Source of the DNA: Catenuloplanes indicus
GTDB taxonomy: Bacteria; Actinomycetota; Actinomycetes; Mycobacteriales; Micromonosporaceae
Direction: 5' to 3'
Assembly: GCF_030813715.1 (NCBI RefSeq)
Contig: NZ_JAUSUZ010000001.1
Coordinates: forward strand, 6,448,001-6,512,000
DNA: 64,000 nt
The notes under the pieces were generated by a model that was not told where the DNA came from, ran no database searches, and worked only from the letters and a program-made list of their open reading frames with translations. Every line of letters starts with the position of its first letter. The first letter of the stretch is position 1. Of the stretch, positions 56,536 through 64,000 are shown one piece after another. The translations under genes were made by a program, and so were the position numbers.

Positions 56536-57213
56536 GTGAACGACCTAGTCGACACCACCGAAATGTATTTGAAGACCATCCTCGAGCTCGAGGAGGAGGG
56601 CGTGCCCGCGCTTCGCGCGCGAATCGCGGAGCGTCTGCGCCAGAGCGGCCCCACCGTGAGTCAGACCGTCGCCCGCATGGAGCGGGACGGACTGCTGCGG
56701 GTCGAGAACGATCGTCATCTGCACCTGACCGAGGCGGGGCGTCAGCACGCGGTCTCCGTCATGCGCAAGCACCGCCTTGCCGAGCTGCTGCTGGTCAACG
56801 TCATCGGCATGCCCTACGAGGAGGCCCATGAGGAGGCCTGCCGCTGGGAGCACGTGATGAGTGACGCGGTGGAGAAGCGGGTCTTCGAGCTGCTGAACCG
56901 GCCTAGCCGCTCGCCGTACGGCAATCCGATCCCGGGCCTGGAGGCGCTGGGTGACGACCCGTCGACGGAGGAGCGGCCGGGGGAGCGCAACCTCGCGTTC
57001 CCCGGCCTGTCCGGCAGCGTCGTGGTGTCCCGCATCTGCGAGAGCGTCCAGACGAATGCGGATGTGCTGCGTCAACTGCACGCCGCGGGCGTCGATCCGG
57101 GCGCGACCGTGACGGTGGCGCAGGATCGGGACGCGGTGACGATCGACCGCTCCGGCGACAAGATCAAGCTTCCTCGTGAGGTCGCGTCGCGGGTTTTCGT
57201 GGCCGCGGCATAA
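56536..57213 (+). CDS. ideR: DtxR/IdeR-family metal-dependent repressor
   Basis: A 225-residue regulator: winged helix (about 1-70; NDLVDTTEMYLKTILELEEE, RQSGPTVSQTVARMERDGLL), dimerisation and metal-binding domain (about 71-140, with HKHRLAELLLVNVIGM-type and EACRWEHVMSD segments holding Cys/Glu/His ligands; here Cys101), and a C-terminal SH3-like domain (about 150-225). It controls iron uptake genes in response to Fe2+. Close to actinobacterial IdeR/DtxR by length and motif. GTG start. Confidence 0.92.
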   Translation: MNDLVDTTEMYLKTILELEEEGVPALRARIAERLRQSGPTVSQTVARMERDGLLRVENDRHLHLTEAGRQHAVSVMRKHRLAELLLVNVIGMPYEEAHEEACRWEHVMSDAVEKRVFELLNRPSRSPYGNPIPGLEALGDDPSTEERPGERNLAFPGLSGSVVVSRICESVQTNADVLRQLHAAGVDPGATVTVAQDRDAVTIDRSGDKIKLPREVASRVFVAAA

Positions 57214-57224
57214 GCGACAGACAC

Positions 57225-57255
57225 AAAACCCCCGGCCGTACGGCCGGGGGTTTTT
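57225..57255. terminator. canonical intrinsic terminator (bidirectional)
   Basis: 14-bp arms AAAACCCCCGGCCG/CGGCCGGGGGTTTT followed by T, with A-tract on the other side for the convergent lipoprotein gene. The clearest U-tract terminator in the window. Confidence 0.95.
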
Positions 57256-57271
57256 CGTGGGAAAGCGACAA

Positions 57272-57838
57272 TCAGGCCGAGACCAGCGTCGCGTCCAGGT
57301 CTTTCGCCATGTCGACCAGGATCGGCGCGATATCCGTCGCCGCGGCTTTCTGCTGATCCTTGGCGAACGTGTATCGCAACATCAGAATGCGACCGTTCGA
57401 CGACAGCCAGCCGATCTCCGCGGACGGCCCGTGCTCCTTTGTCGAGTCGGAGACGATCTGATAGGCGGCTTTTCCGAGTCCCTTGACCGCTTCCGCGCCG
57501 TCCGGTTTCACGTCCGACGCGAAGATAGCCGGATCGGCCGACGTCTCACTGACCGCCAGGCTCAGATCCGGCCACGGCGCGTCGCCCTGCTGCAGCACGC
57601 AGGTGATCGTCTCCTTCTGCTCCCCGGCCGCGGAGACGTTGAACTCCACGTCCAGGAAGTCGTGCACCACGCCGAAGTTCAGCAGCTCACAGGCGCCGCC
57701 GGCGATCTCGGCCTGGGCGTCGTCGACCCGCGCCTTGACGGGCGGGCCGGAGCTCTCCGGTGTCTCACCGTTGTTGCAGCCGGTGACGGCCAGCATCAGG
57801 CCCAGCGTCACCGCCATCAGCCGGTTACGCACGTCCAC
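57272..57838 (-). CDS. lipoprotein of unknown function (DUF3558-like)
   Basis: A 188-residue lipoprotein: signal peptide with lipobox LAVTGC (Cys21), then a soluble domain with a conserved-looking ACELLNFGVVHDFL segment and two cysteines in addition to the lipid one. The pattern resembles DUF3558-type actinobacterial lipoproteins, but the match is loose. GTG start. Confidence 0.7.
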   Translation of the reverse strand: MDVRNRLMAVTLGLMLAVTGCNNGETPESSGPPVKARVDDAQAEIAGGACELLNFGVVHDFLDVEFNVSAAGEQKETITCVLQQGDAPWPDLSLAVSETSADPAIFASDVKPDGAEAVKGLGKAAYQIVSDSTKEHGPSAEIGWLSSNGRILMLRYTFAKDQQKAAATDIAPILVDMAKDLDATLVSA

Positions 57839-57909
57839 TCCTCGAATTCACGGTCCGACGCCGGAAACCGTACGGGGTGAGCGCCCCGGGCGAAAGCCCC
57901 GCCACTCCG

Positions 57910-59094
57910 CTAATTCGGCGAAATCGCTCCGAGCTGCGCGACGATGTGTTTTGCGATCTCCAGGGAGCTGGTCGCGGCCGGTGACGGAGCGTTCAGCACG
58001 TGCACCTGTCCGTCGCGAGACTCGATCAGGAAGTCGTCGACCAGCTCGCCGGACGGCAGGATCGCCTGCGCCCGCACGCCGGCCTCGGCCGGCACCAGGT
58101 CCGCCTCGGTGATCTCCGGAACCAGCCGGGCCAGGCTGCGTGCGAACAGCGGCCGGGACAGCGATCGCCGCACCTCGGTCAGCCCGTACCCGAGATGCCG
58201 CCGGGCCAGCCGCCACATCCCCGGGAACGCGGCCACCTCGGCCAGGTCGCGCGCGCTGAACCGGCGCCACGAGTAGCCCTCGCGCGCGGTGGCGAGCACC
58301 GCGTTCGGCCCCGCGTGCACGCTTCCGTCGATCATGCGGGTGAGGTGCACGCCGAGGAACGGGAACCGCGGGTCCGGCACCGGGTAGATCAGGCCGTTGA
58401 CCAGGTGCCGCCGGTCCTCGCGCAGCTCGTAGTACTCGCCCCGGAACGGCACGATACGCGCGCCCGGCCGGATCCCGGCGAGCCGGGCGATCCGGTCCGA
58501 CTGCAGCCCCGCGCAGTTGATGACGAAGTCCGCCGGGATGTCCCCGGTGCTGGTCTCGACGACGCCGTGCCGGAACCCGGTGACCGCGGCACCGAGCCGG
58601 ATCCGCCCGCCGCCGTCCGCGATCAGCCGCGCGAGCACCTCGCACACCGCGGTGTAGTCCACGATCCCGGTCGACGCCACGTGCATCGCGGCCAGCGCGG
58701 ACACGTGCGGCTCGTACTCCGACGCCTCCGCGGGCGACAGCATCCGCACCGGCAGCCCGTTCGCGGTGGCGCGCTCGAACAGCGCGGTCAGCCGGGGTAG
58801 CTCGTCCGCGGCGGTGGCGACGATCAGCTTGCCGCACGTCTCCACCGGGATGCCGTGCTCCCGCGCGAACGCCACCATCGACGCGCTGCCGGCCCGGCTC
58901 AGCGTGGCCTTCAGGCTGCCCGGCTTGTAGTACACGCCCGCGTGGATCACGCCGGAGTTGTGCCCGGTCTGGTGTGCCGCGACGCACGGCTCCTTGTCCA
59001 CCACGGTCACCCGCGCGCCGGGGCGGTCGAGCGTCAGCCGATGCGCGGTCGCGAGCCCCACGATGCCCGCCCCGATCACCACGTACCGCGCCAT
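57910..59094 (-). CDS. lhgO: L-2-hydroxyglutarate oxidase
   Basis: A 394-residue FAD-dependent oxidase of the DAO family: N-terminal GxGxxG (VIGAGIVGLATAHRL), QTGHNSGVIHAGVYYKPGS (FAD/substrate contacts, about 42-60), and the C-terminal NAPSPAATSSLEIAKHI. It oxidises L-2-hydroxyglutarate to 2-oxoglutarate, a metabolite-repair step. Peripheral membrane or cytoplasmic. Confidence 0.93.
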   Translation of the reverse strand: MARYVVIGAGIVGLATAHRLTLDRPGARVTVVDKEPCVAAHQTGHNSGVIHAGVYYKPGSLKATLSRAGSASMVAFAREHGIPVETCGKLIVATAADELPRLTALFERATANGLPVRMLSPAEASEYEPHVSALAAMHVASTGIVDYTAVCEVLARLIADGGGRIRLGAAVTGFRHGVVETSTGDIPADFVINCAGLQSDRIARLAGIRPGARIVPFRGEYYELREDRRHLVNGLIYPVPDPRFPFLGVHLTRMIDGSVHAGPNAVLATAREGYSWRRFSARDLAEVAAFPGMWRLARRHLGYGLTEVRRSLSRPLFARSLARLVPEITEADLVPAEAGVRAQAILPSGELVDDFLIESRDGQVHVLNAPSPAATSSLEIAKHIVAQLGAISPN

Positions 59095-59169
59095 ACCGAG
59101 ATCCCCCCGACGTCCCCGACCGGCGAGGCTACCCGCGACGAACCGTTCTGAACAGGCAAAAGATCAAAA

Positions 59170-60402
59170 TCAAGATCTTTCAACGGTACGGGTGACCACG
59201 CGCCACGCCTGTGCTCCGAGACCGTACGGGCCGCGGTCGCGGTCCGGCGTGGGGGAGGACTCGGCCACCACGACCCCCGGTTCCACGGCCGGGAACTGGT
59301 ACGGCGCGTCGTCGAGGTTGAGCAACGTCACCACGACCTGGCCCTCGTGCTCGGCCCGCAGCGCCAGCTGCCGGTTGGTCACGTGCGCCACCGTCGTCTC
59401 CGCCCGCGCCAGCCACGGGAAGCGCCGCCGCAGCCCGATCAGCCGCTGGTGCGTCCGCAACACCTCCGCCCCGAACGGCGCCAGCTCCGCCGGGGAACCC
59501 GGGAACGCGGGCCGCACCGCGTCGTCCCCGCCGGCCCGGTCCTCCTTGACCCCGCGGAACGCCTGCTCGTCCCCGTAGTACACGCTCGGCACCCCGGCCA
59601 CCGTGAACAGCACGGCCAGCGCGTGCCCGAGGTGCGCCGGGTTCGTCAGGCGGGACGCGATCCGGGTCACGTCGTGGTTGCCGACGAACGTGAGCGTGTC
59701 CGGCGAGTGCCGGTCCAGCGCCCAGGACAGCTCGAACAGGTTCCGGTCGTTGAGCGAGCTCCAGATCGCCTTCCACAGCTCGTACTGGGTGACCGCGTCC
59801 AGCCCGGCACGCTCCCGGTAGTCCAGCCCGTGGATCACCTCGCCGACGATCCACGCCTCCGGGTGCCGCTCACGCACGGCGGGCAGCACCGCGCGCCAGA
59901 AGTCCGGCGGCACCGCGTACGCCGCGTCCAGCCGCCACCCGTCCGCGCCGCGGTCCAGCCAGTGGTTCATCACGGTGATGACGTGCTCGCGTACCGCCTC
60001 GGACCGGTGGTCCAGCACGACCAGCGCGTCATGGCCCTCGAACGTCGCCGAGCCGAACCAGGCGGCCGGCCGGAACGCGCGCCCCACGTGGTTGAAGACA
60101 CCGTCCAGCAGCAGCCGGATCCCGCGCTCCCGGCAGGCCGCGATCAGATGGTCGAAATCGGAATCGTCGCCCAGGCGAGGATCGATCGCGAAATGATCGA
60201 CGGTGTCGTACCCGTGCGTGGAGGAGGCGAAGACCGGCCCCAGCTGCAGCCCGTTGCAGCCCAGCTCGATGAGGTAGTCGAGCCAGCCCTCGAGGTGCTT
60301 CAGCCGGTGCACCACCGGCTCGCCCGGCTCGGCCGCGGGCGGTGCGCCGGTGAAGCCCAGTGGGTAGACGTGCCAGAAAATCGCGTGCTCGGCCCAGCTC
60401 AT
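59170..60402 (-). CDS. GH13 alpha-amylase-family glycosidase
   Basis: A 410-residue, apparently cytoplasmic enzyme (no signal peptide). GH13 regions: I DGVFNHVG, II GWRLDAAYA (nucleophile Asp), III IVGEVIHG (acid/base Glu), IV FVGNHDVTR. It lacks extra domains, fitting a small alpha-glucanase or cyclodextrin/maltodextrin-type enzyme. An AT-rich 7-bp hairpin (AAAGATC/GATCTTT, 59159-59180) overlaps its stop codon. Divergent from a TetR gene whose operator lies in the shared 69-bp gap. Confidence 0.9.
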   Translation of the reverse strand: MSWAEHAIFWHVYPLGFTGAPPAAEPGEPVVHRLKHLEGWLDYLIELGCNGLQLGPVFASSTHGYDTVDHFAIDPRLGDDSDFDHLIAACRERGIRLLLDGVFNHVGRAFRPAAWFGSATFEGHDALVVLDHRSEAVREHVITVMNHWLDRGADGWRLDAAYAVPPDFWRAVLPAVRERHPEAWIVGEVIHGLDYRERAGLDAVTQYELWKAIWSSLNDRNLFELSWALDRHSPDTLTFVGNHDVTRIASRLTNPAHLGHALAVLFTVAGVPSVYYGDEQAFRGVKEDRAGGDDAVRPAFPGSPAELAPFGAEVLRTHQRLIGLRRRFPWLARAETTVAHVTNRQLALRAEHEGQVVVTLLNLDDAPYQFPAVEPGVVVAESSPTPDRDRGPYGLGAQAWRVVTRTVERS

Positions 60403-60431
60403 GCGGTGGCCCCCTCGGCAATGTGAGCGAC

Positions 60432-60454
60432 TTTACTGAGCCTAGCTCACTAAA
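60432..60454. promoter_or_regulatory. TetR-type operator between the GH13 and TetR genes
   Basis: Palindrome TTTACTGAGC-CTA-GCTCACTAAA with 9 of 10 matched positions in each arm, in the middle of the divergent gap. Confidence 0.7.
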
Positions 60455-60471
60455 GCGGTAGAGTGGGCCGC

Positions 60472-61089
60472 ATGACCCGCACCGATCGACGCCCCCGGCA
60501 GCGGCTCGGCGAGGCGGCCCGCCGCGAGGCGATCCTCACCGCGGCCGGCCAGGCCTTCGCCGGCCACCCGTACGACGAGGTCGCCGTGGCTCGCGTCGCC
60601 GAGGCAGCCGGTGCCTCCGAGGCGCTCGTGCACCGCTACTTCGGCAGCAAGAGCGGTCTGTACCTGGCGGTCGTACGGCAGTCGGTCCGCCTGCTGCTGG
60701 ACCGGCAGCGCGTCGCGGATGCCGCGCTCCCCGCGGACGCCACGCCGCGCGACCGGCTCGCCGAGAGCGTCCGCGTCTACCTGGACACGGTGGCGGTCTG
60801 GGCGGTCGGCTGGCTGGCGCCGCTGCAGTCCCCCGGCGGCGAACCCCCGGCCGCGGCGGAGCTGCGCACCGAGAGCCGGGCCTACTACGTGCGCCTGATG
60901 CGCGCCATGCTGGAGACCGAGGACCCCGCGCTCGACTACGCGCTGCACGGCTACCTGGGCTTCCTGGACGCGGCCTGCCTGGCCTGGGCCGGTCAGGACT
61001 ATCCGGAGACGGCCCGGCCCGCGATCACCGCGCAGGCGCTGGGCGCGCTCGACGGCGCGCTCCGCGCGGCCGGTCACCGCGGCCTATAG
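60472..61089 (+). CDS. TetR/AcrR-family regulator
   Basis: A 205-residue regulator: N-terminal HTH (about 15-60; REAILTAAGQAFAGHPYDEV, ASEALVHRYFGSKSGLYLAV) and a helical ligand domain. ATG 60472 is chosen; GTG 60463 is in frame. The palindrome at 60432 suggests it represses itself and the divergent GH13 gene. Confidence 0.9.
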   Translation: MTRTDRRPRQRLGEAARREAILTAAGQAFAGHPYDEVAVARVAEAAGASEALVHRYFGSKSGLYLAVVRQSVRLLLDRQRVADAALPADATPRDRLAESVRVYLDTVAVWAVGWLAPLQSPGGEPPAAAELRTESRAYYVRLMRAMLETEDPALDYALHGYLGFLDAACLAWAGQDYPETARPAITAQALGALDGALRAAGHRGL

Positions 61090-61145
61090 ACAGAAGTCTC
61101 ACAGCTGGTCCGCTGAGTCGCCGATCCGCGTGGGACGATGGCCGC

Positions 61146-62360
61146 ATGGAGAGCCCGACATCAGGTTCAGCCGGCACGGTCGTCGTCTGGGACGAGTCCC
61201 TCCTGCAGTACGACCTCGGCGACCACCCGCTCAACCCGGTCCGCGTGGAACTCACCATGGCCCTCGCCCGCGAGCTCGGCCTGCTGCGCCGCCCCGGCGT
61301 GCGCGTGATCGCGCCGTCGATCGCGGAGGACGCGCTGATCGAGCGCGTCCACACGCGAGACTACGTGCAGGCGGTCCGCACCGCCCCCGACGACCCCTTC
61401 TTCTCCGGGTACGGGCTGAACAGCCCGGACAATCCGGTCTTCGCGAACATGCACGAGGCCAGCGCGCGCATCGCCGGTGCCACCGTCGCCGCGGCCGAGG
61501 CGATCTGGAAGGGCGAGGCCGTCCGGGCGCTCAACGTGGCCGGTGGCCTGCACCACGCGATGCCGGGCCGGGCCGCCGGCTTCTGCGTCTACAACGACCC
61601 GGCCATCGCGATCGCCCGCCTGCTCGACCTGGGCGCGGAGCGGGTGGCCTACGTGGACGTGGACGTGCACCACGGCGACGGCGTGCAGGCCGCGTTCTAC
61701 GACGACCCGCGGGTGCTCACGATCAGCCTGCACGAGACGCCGCTCGCGCTGTTCCCGAACACCGGCTTCCCGGACGAGACCGGCGTGCCCGGCGCGGAGG
61801 GCTACGCGGTCAACGTCGCGCTGCCGCCCGGTACCACCGACCCCGGCTGGCAGCGCGCGTTCCACGCGGTGGTGCCCGGCCTGCTGCGCGCGTTCCGGCC
61901 GCAGATCCTGGTCACCCAGTGCGGCGCGGACGCGCACCGGCTCGACCCGCTGGCCGACCTGCGCCTCTCGGTGGACGGGCAGCGCGCCACCTACCTGGCG
62001 TTCCGCGCGCTCGCCGACGAGCTGTGCGAAGGCCGCTGGCTGGCCACCGGCGGCGGTGGGTACGCGCTGGTCGAGGTGGTCCCGCGCGCCTGGACGCACC
62101 TGCTGGCGATCGCCACCGGCGAACCGCTCGACCCGGCCACGCCCACGCCGCCGGACTGGCGCGCGTTCGCGGCGCAGCGCATCGCGCAGGGGCACCTGGG
62201 TCAGGCCGAGATCCCGGAGCGGATGACGGACGACGTCGACCCGAGCCACACACCGTGGGAGCCGGAGGGTGAGCCGGACGCGGTGGACCGGGCCGTGATG
62301 GCCACCCGCCGCGCCGTCTTCCCGCTGCACGGCCTGGACCCGCACGACCCGAGGGACTGA
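61146..62360 (+). CDS. acuC: AcuC-type histone-deacetylase-family deacetylase
   Basis: A 404-residue zinc-dependent deacetylase: VAGGLHHAMPGRAAGFCVYND (His-His motif, about 133-153), VDVDVHHGDGVQAAFYDD (zinc-binding Asp/His), QCGADAH (second zinc Asp), and GGGGY. AcuC deacetylates and reactivates acetyl-CoA synthetase in Bacillus. TGATG overlap with the GNAT/acyl-CoA-synthetase fusion downstream, so modifier and eraser would be made together. Confidence 0.93.
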   Translation: MESPTSGSAGTVVVWDESLLQYDLGDHPLNPVRVELTMALARELGLLRRPGVRVIAPSIAEDALIERVHTRDYVQAVRTAPDDPFFSGYGLNSPDNPVFANMHEASARIAGATVAAAEAIWKGEAVRALNVAGGLHHAMPGRAAGFCVYNDPAIAIARLLDLGAERVAYVDVDVHHGDGVQAAFYDDPRVLTISLHETPLALFPNTGFPDETGVPGAEGYAVNVALPPGTTDPGWQRAFHAVVPGLLRAFRPQILVTQCGADAHRLDPLADLRLSVDGQRATYLAFRALADELCEGRWLATGGGGYALVEVVPRAWTHLLAIATGEPLDPATPTPPDWRAFAAQRIAQGHLGQAEIPERMTDDVDPSHTPWEPEGEPDAVDRAVMATRRAVFPLHGLDPHDPRD

Positions 62361-64000
62361 TGACCGAGACGGTTTCCCGGACCGACCGGGACGCGGACGT
62401 GCTCCTCAGCGACGGCACCACGGCGCACCTGCGGCAGATCCGGCCGGAGGACGCGCCCGCGATCGTCGCCATGCACTCGCGGTTCTCCGAGCGCACCCGC
62501 TACCTGCGCTACTTCAGTCCGTACCCGCGGATCCCGGAGCGCGACCTGCGCCGTTTCGTCACCGTCGACCACCGCGACCGTGAGGCGCTGGTGCTGACCA
62601 GCGGCGGCGAGATCTTCGCGGTCGGCCGGTACGAGCGGCTCGGCACGGACTCGCCGGAGGCCGAGGTCGCGTTCGTGGTGGAGGACGCGCACCAGGGCCG
62701 CGGCATCGGGTCCGTGCTGTTGGAGCACCTGGCCGCGGCCGCCCGGCAGGAGGGCATCACCCGGTTCGTGGCCGAGGTGCTGCCGTCGAACGGCACGATG
62801 CTGCGCGTCTTCGCGGACGCCGGTTACTCGATCGCGCGCAAGTACGAGGACGGCGTCGTTCACCTGACGTTCCCGATCGCACCCACCGAACTGTCCCGCG
62901 AGGTGCAGGAACGCCGCGAGCACCGCACCGAGGCCCGCTCGATCGGGCCGCTGCTCGCGCCGCGCGCGGTCGCGGTCTACGGCGCCAGCGCGAGTGGCCA
63001 GGGCATCGGCGCGGCGCTGCTGGCCCACCTCCGCGACGGGGGCTACGCCGGTCCGGTGCTGCCGATCCACCCGTCCGCGGCGCGGGTGGCCGGCCTGCCC
63101 GCGCTGCGCAGCGCGGTGGACGCCGGCCTCGAGATCGACCTGGCGCTGGTCGCGGTGCCGCCCGGCGCGGTCCGCGCGGTGGTGGCGGACGCGGCCCGGG
63201 CCGGCGTGCGCGGCCTGGTCGTGGTCTCGGCCGGCTTCGCGGAGACCGGGCCGGAGGGCGCGGCCGCCGAGCGCGAGCTGCTGCGCGCGGCGCGGGACGC
63301 CGGCCTGCGCCTGATCGGACCGAACTGCCTCGGCATCGCGAACACGTCGTCCGACGTCCGGCTGAACGCCACGCTCGCACCGCGGCTGCCGGTCGCCGGC
63401 CGGGTCGGCTTCTTCAGCCAGTCCGGCGCGCTCGGCGTGGCGCTGTTGGATGCGGCGGACCGGCGCGGGCTGGGCCTGTCCAGCTTCGTCTCGGCCGGCA
63501 ACCGCGCCGACGTCTCCGGCAACGACCTGTTGCAGTACTGGCAGGACGACCCGGCCACCGACGTCATCCTGCTCTACCTGGAGACGTTCGGTAACCCGCG
63601 CAAGTTCGCCCGGCTGGCCCGCCGGATCGGCCGCACCAAGCCGGTGGTCGCGGTCGCGTCCGCGGCCCGCCCGGCCGCGCCGGACGTGCCCGGCCTGGAC
63701 CCGGCCGCGGTCACCGCGCTGTTCGCCCGGTCCGGCGTGATCCGGGTGGACACGGTCGCGGAGATGTTCGACGTGGGCATGCTGCTCGCGCACCAGCCGC
63801 TCCCGGCCGGCCGGCGGATCGGTGTGGTCGGCAACTCGTCCGCGCTGACCACGCTCGCGGCCACGGCCGTGCACGTGTCCGGCCTGACGCTGGCCGAGAG
63901 CTACCCGCACGACGTGCCACCGGCCGCGAGCGCACACGACTTCGCGGACGCGCTCGCCGACGCGGCCACCGACGAGCGGGTGGACGCGCTGGTCGCGGTG
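62360..64000 (+). CDS. GNAT / NDP-forming acyl-CoA synthetase-like fusion, protein lysine acyltransferase (partial)
   Basis: 547 codons visible; the frame stays open at the window edge. The N-terminal GNAT domain (about 20-175; VVEDAHQGRGIGSVLLEHLA is the acetyl-CoA-binding loop) is followed by a CoA-binding and succinyl-CoA-ligase-like region (about 195-540: VAVYGASASGQGIGAALL, GLRLIGPNCLGI, GFFSQSGALGVALLDAADRRG). An ATP-grasp domain is expected beyond 64000. Such fusions (Pat family, here GNAT first) acetylate acetyl-CoA synthetase and other enzymes. ATG overlaps the acuC stop. Confidence 0.9.
   Translation, partial: MTETVSRTDRDADVLLSDGTTAHLRQIRPEDAPAIVAMHSRFSERTRYLRYFSPYPRIPERDLRRFVTVDHRDREALVLTSGGEIFAVGRYERLGTDSPEAEVAFVVEDAHQGRGIGSVLLEHLAAAARQEGITRFVAEVLPSNGTMLRVFADAGYSIARKYEDGVVHLTFPIAPTELSREVQERREHRTEARSIGPLLAPRAVAVYGASASGQGIGAALLAHLRDGGYAGPVLPIHPSAARVAGLPALRSAVDAGLEIDLALVAVPPGAVRAVVADAARAGVRGLVVVSAGFAETGPEGAAAERELLRAARDAGLRLIGPNCLGIANTSSDVRLNATLAPRLPVAGRVGFFSQSGALGVALLDAADRRGLGLSSFVSAGNRADVSGNDLLQYWQDDPATDVILLYLETFGNPRKFARLARRIGRTKPVVAVASAARPAAPDVPGLDPAAVTALFARSGVIRVDTVAEMFDVGMLLAHQPLPAGRRIGVVGNSSALTTLAATAVHVSGLTLAESYPHDVPPAASAHDFADALADAATDERVDALVAV

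Noticed and set aside
59159-59180. AT-rich hairpin at the GH13 gene end as a transfer scar
   Set aside because: Only a 7-bp stem in a short AT-rich patch; more simply a weak terminator.

Overview
The window is high-GC actinobacterial chromosome. The order DUF3046-recA-recX, the B12-dependent ribonucleotide reductase beside nrdR, the F420-type oxidoreductase, the Scr1/DUF397 regulator pair and a short repeat encoding ELxSESxAQCR-like peptides all suggest the family Micromonosporaceae (Actinoplanes/Catenuloplanes-like). The family assignment is inference. I see no rRNA, tRNA, CRISPR array, insertion sequence or prophage. Most genes are housekeeping, and most of the unusual signal lies between them.

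Layout. 0.1-4.1 kb: LLM-class oxidoreductase, membrane protein, DUF397/Scr1 pair, small unknown gene. 4.2-9.6 kb: a very large Lhr-type helicase. 10-13.8 kb: two CNNM/HlyC-type membrane proteins joined by a tiny repeat-derived reading frame, then a Spo0M-like protein. 14.1-17.5 kb: LysE exporter and a flavin-fold/GNAT fusion, divergent from a MocR-type regulator. 17.5-22 kb: UdgX-type uracil-DNA glycosylase, MFS transporter, DUF3046, recA, recX. 22.9-24.7 kb: RNase Y with a coupled leader ORF. 25.2-28.6 kb: gluABCD-type amino-acid ABC transporter. 28.8-36.3 kb: miaB, secreted GH5-CBM2 cellulase, DUF349 protein, miaA, dapF, glycerophosphodiesterase. 36.4-42.5 kb: AraC regulator divergent from an oxidoreductase/enoyl-CoA hydratase pair, malic enzyme, hflX. 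42.6-50.8 kb: Gly-rich repeat surface protein, lexA, a LysM membrane protein, nrdR, nrdJ. 50.8-60.4 kb: HxlR/aldo-keto reductase pair, lipoprotein, FMN reductase, DMT transporter with a leader peptide, sulfurtransferase, DtxR-family regulator, lipoprotein, L-2-hydroxyglutarate oxidase, GH13 enzyme. 60.4-64 kb: TetR regulator, AcuC-type deacetylase, and the start of a GNAT/acyl-CoA-synthetase fusion cut by the window edge.

How it fits together. recA, lexA and the LysM gene carry GAAC-N4-GTTC SOS boxes, and both SOS regions also contain GTAC-N4-GTTC variants. With UdgX, RecX, Lhr and NrdRJ the window is rich in DNA repair and precursor supply. miaA and miaB serve the same tRNA-A37 modification. 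AcuC plus the acyltransferase fusion looks like a reversible lysine-acylation switch. Several regulators sit next to visible inverted repeats in divergent promoters (AraC, TetR, HxlR, MocR).

Most worth following up: (1) a structured 3' element starting 6-8 nt after the stop codons of lysE, rny and miaB, always in the same orientation to the gene; (2) a probable leaderless 12-codon ORF whose stop codon is the loop of an 11-bp hairpin, ahead of a DMT transporter; (3) a 51-codon ORF built from two copies of a repeat that links two genes by ATGA overlaps at both ends.
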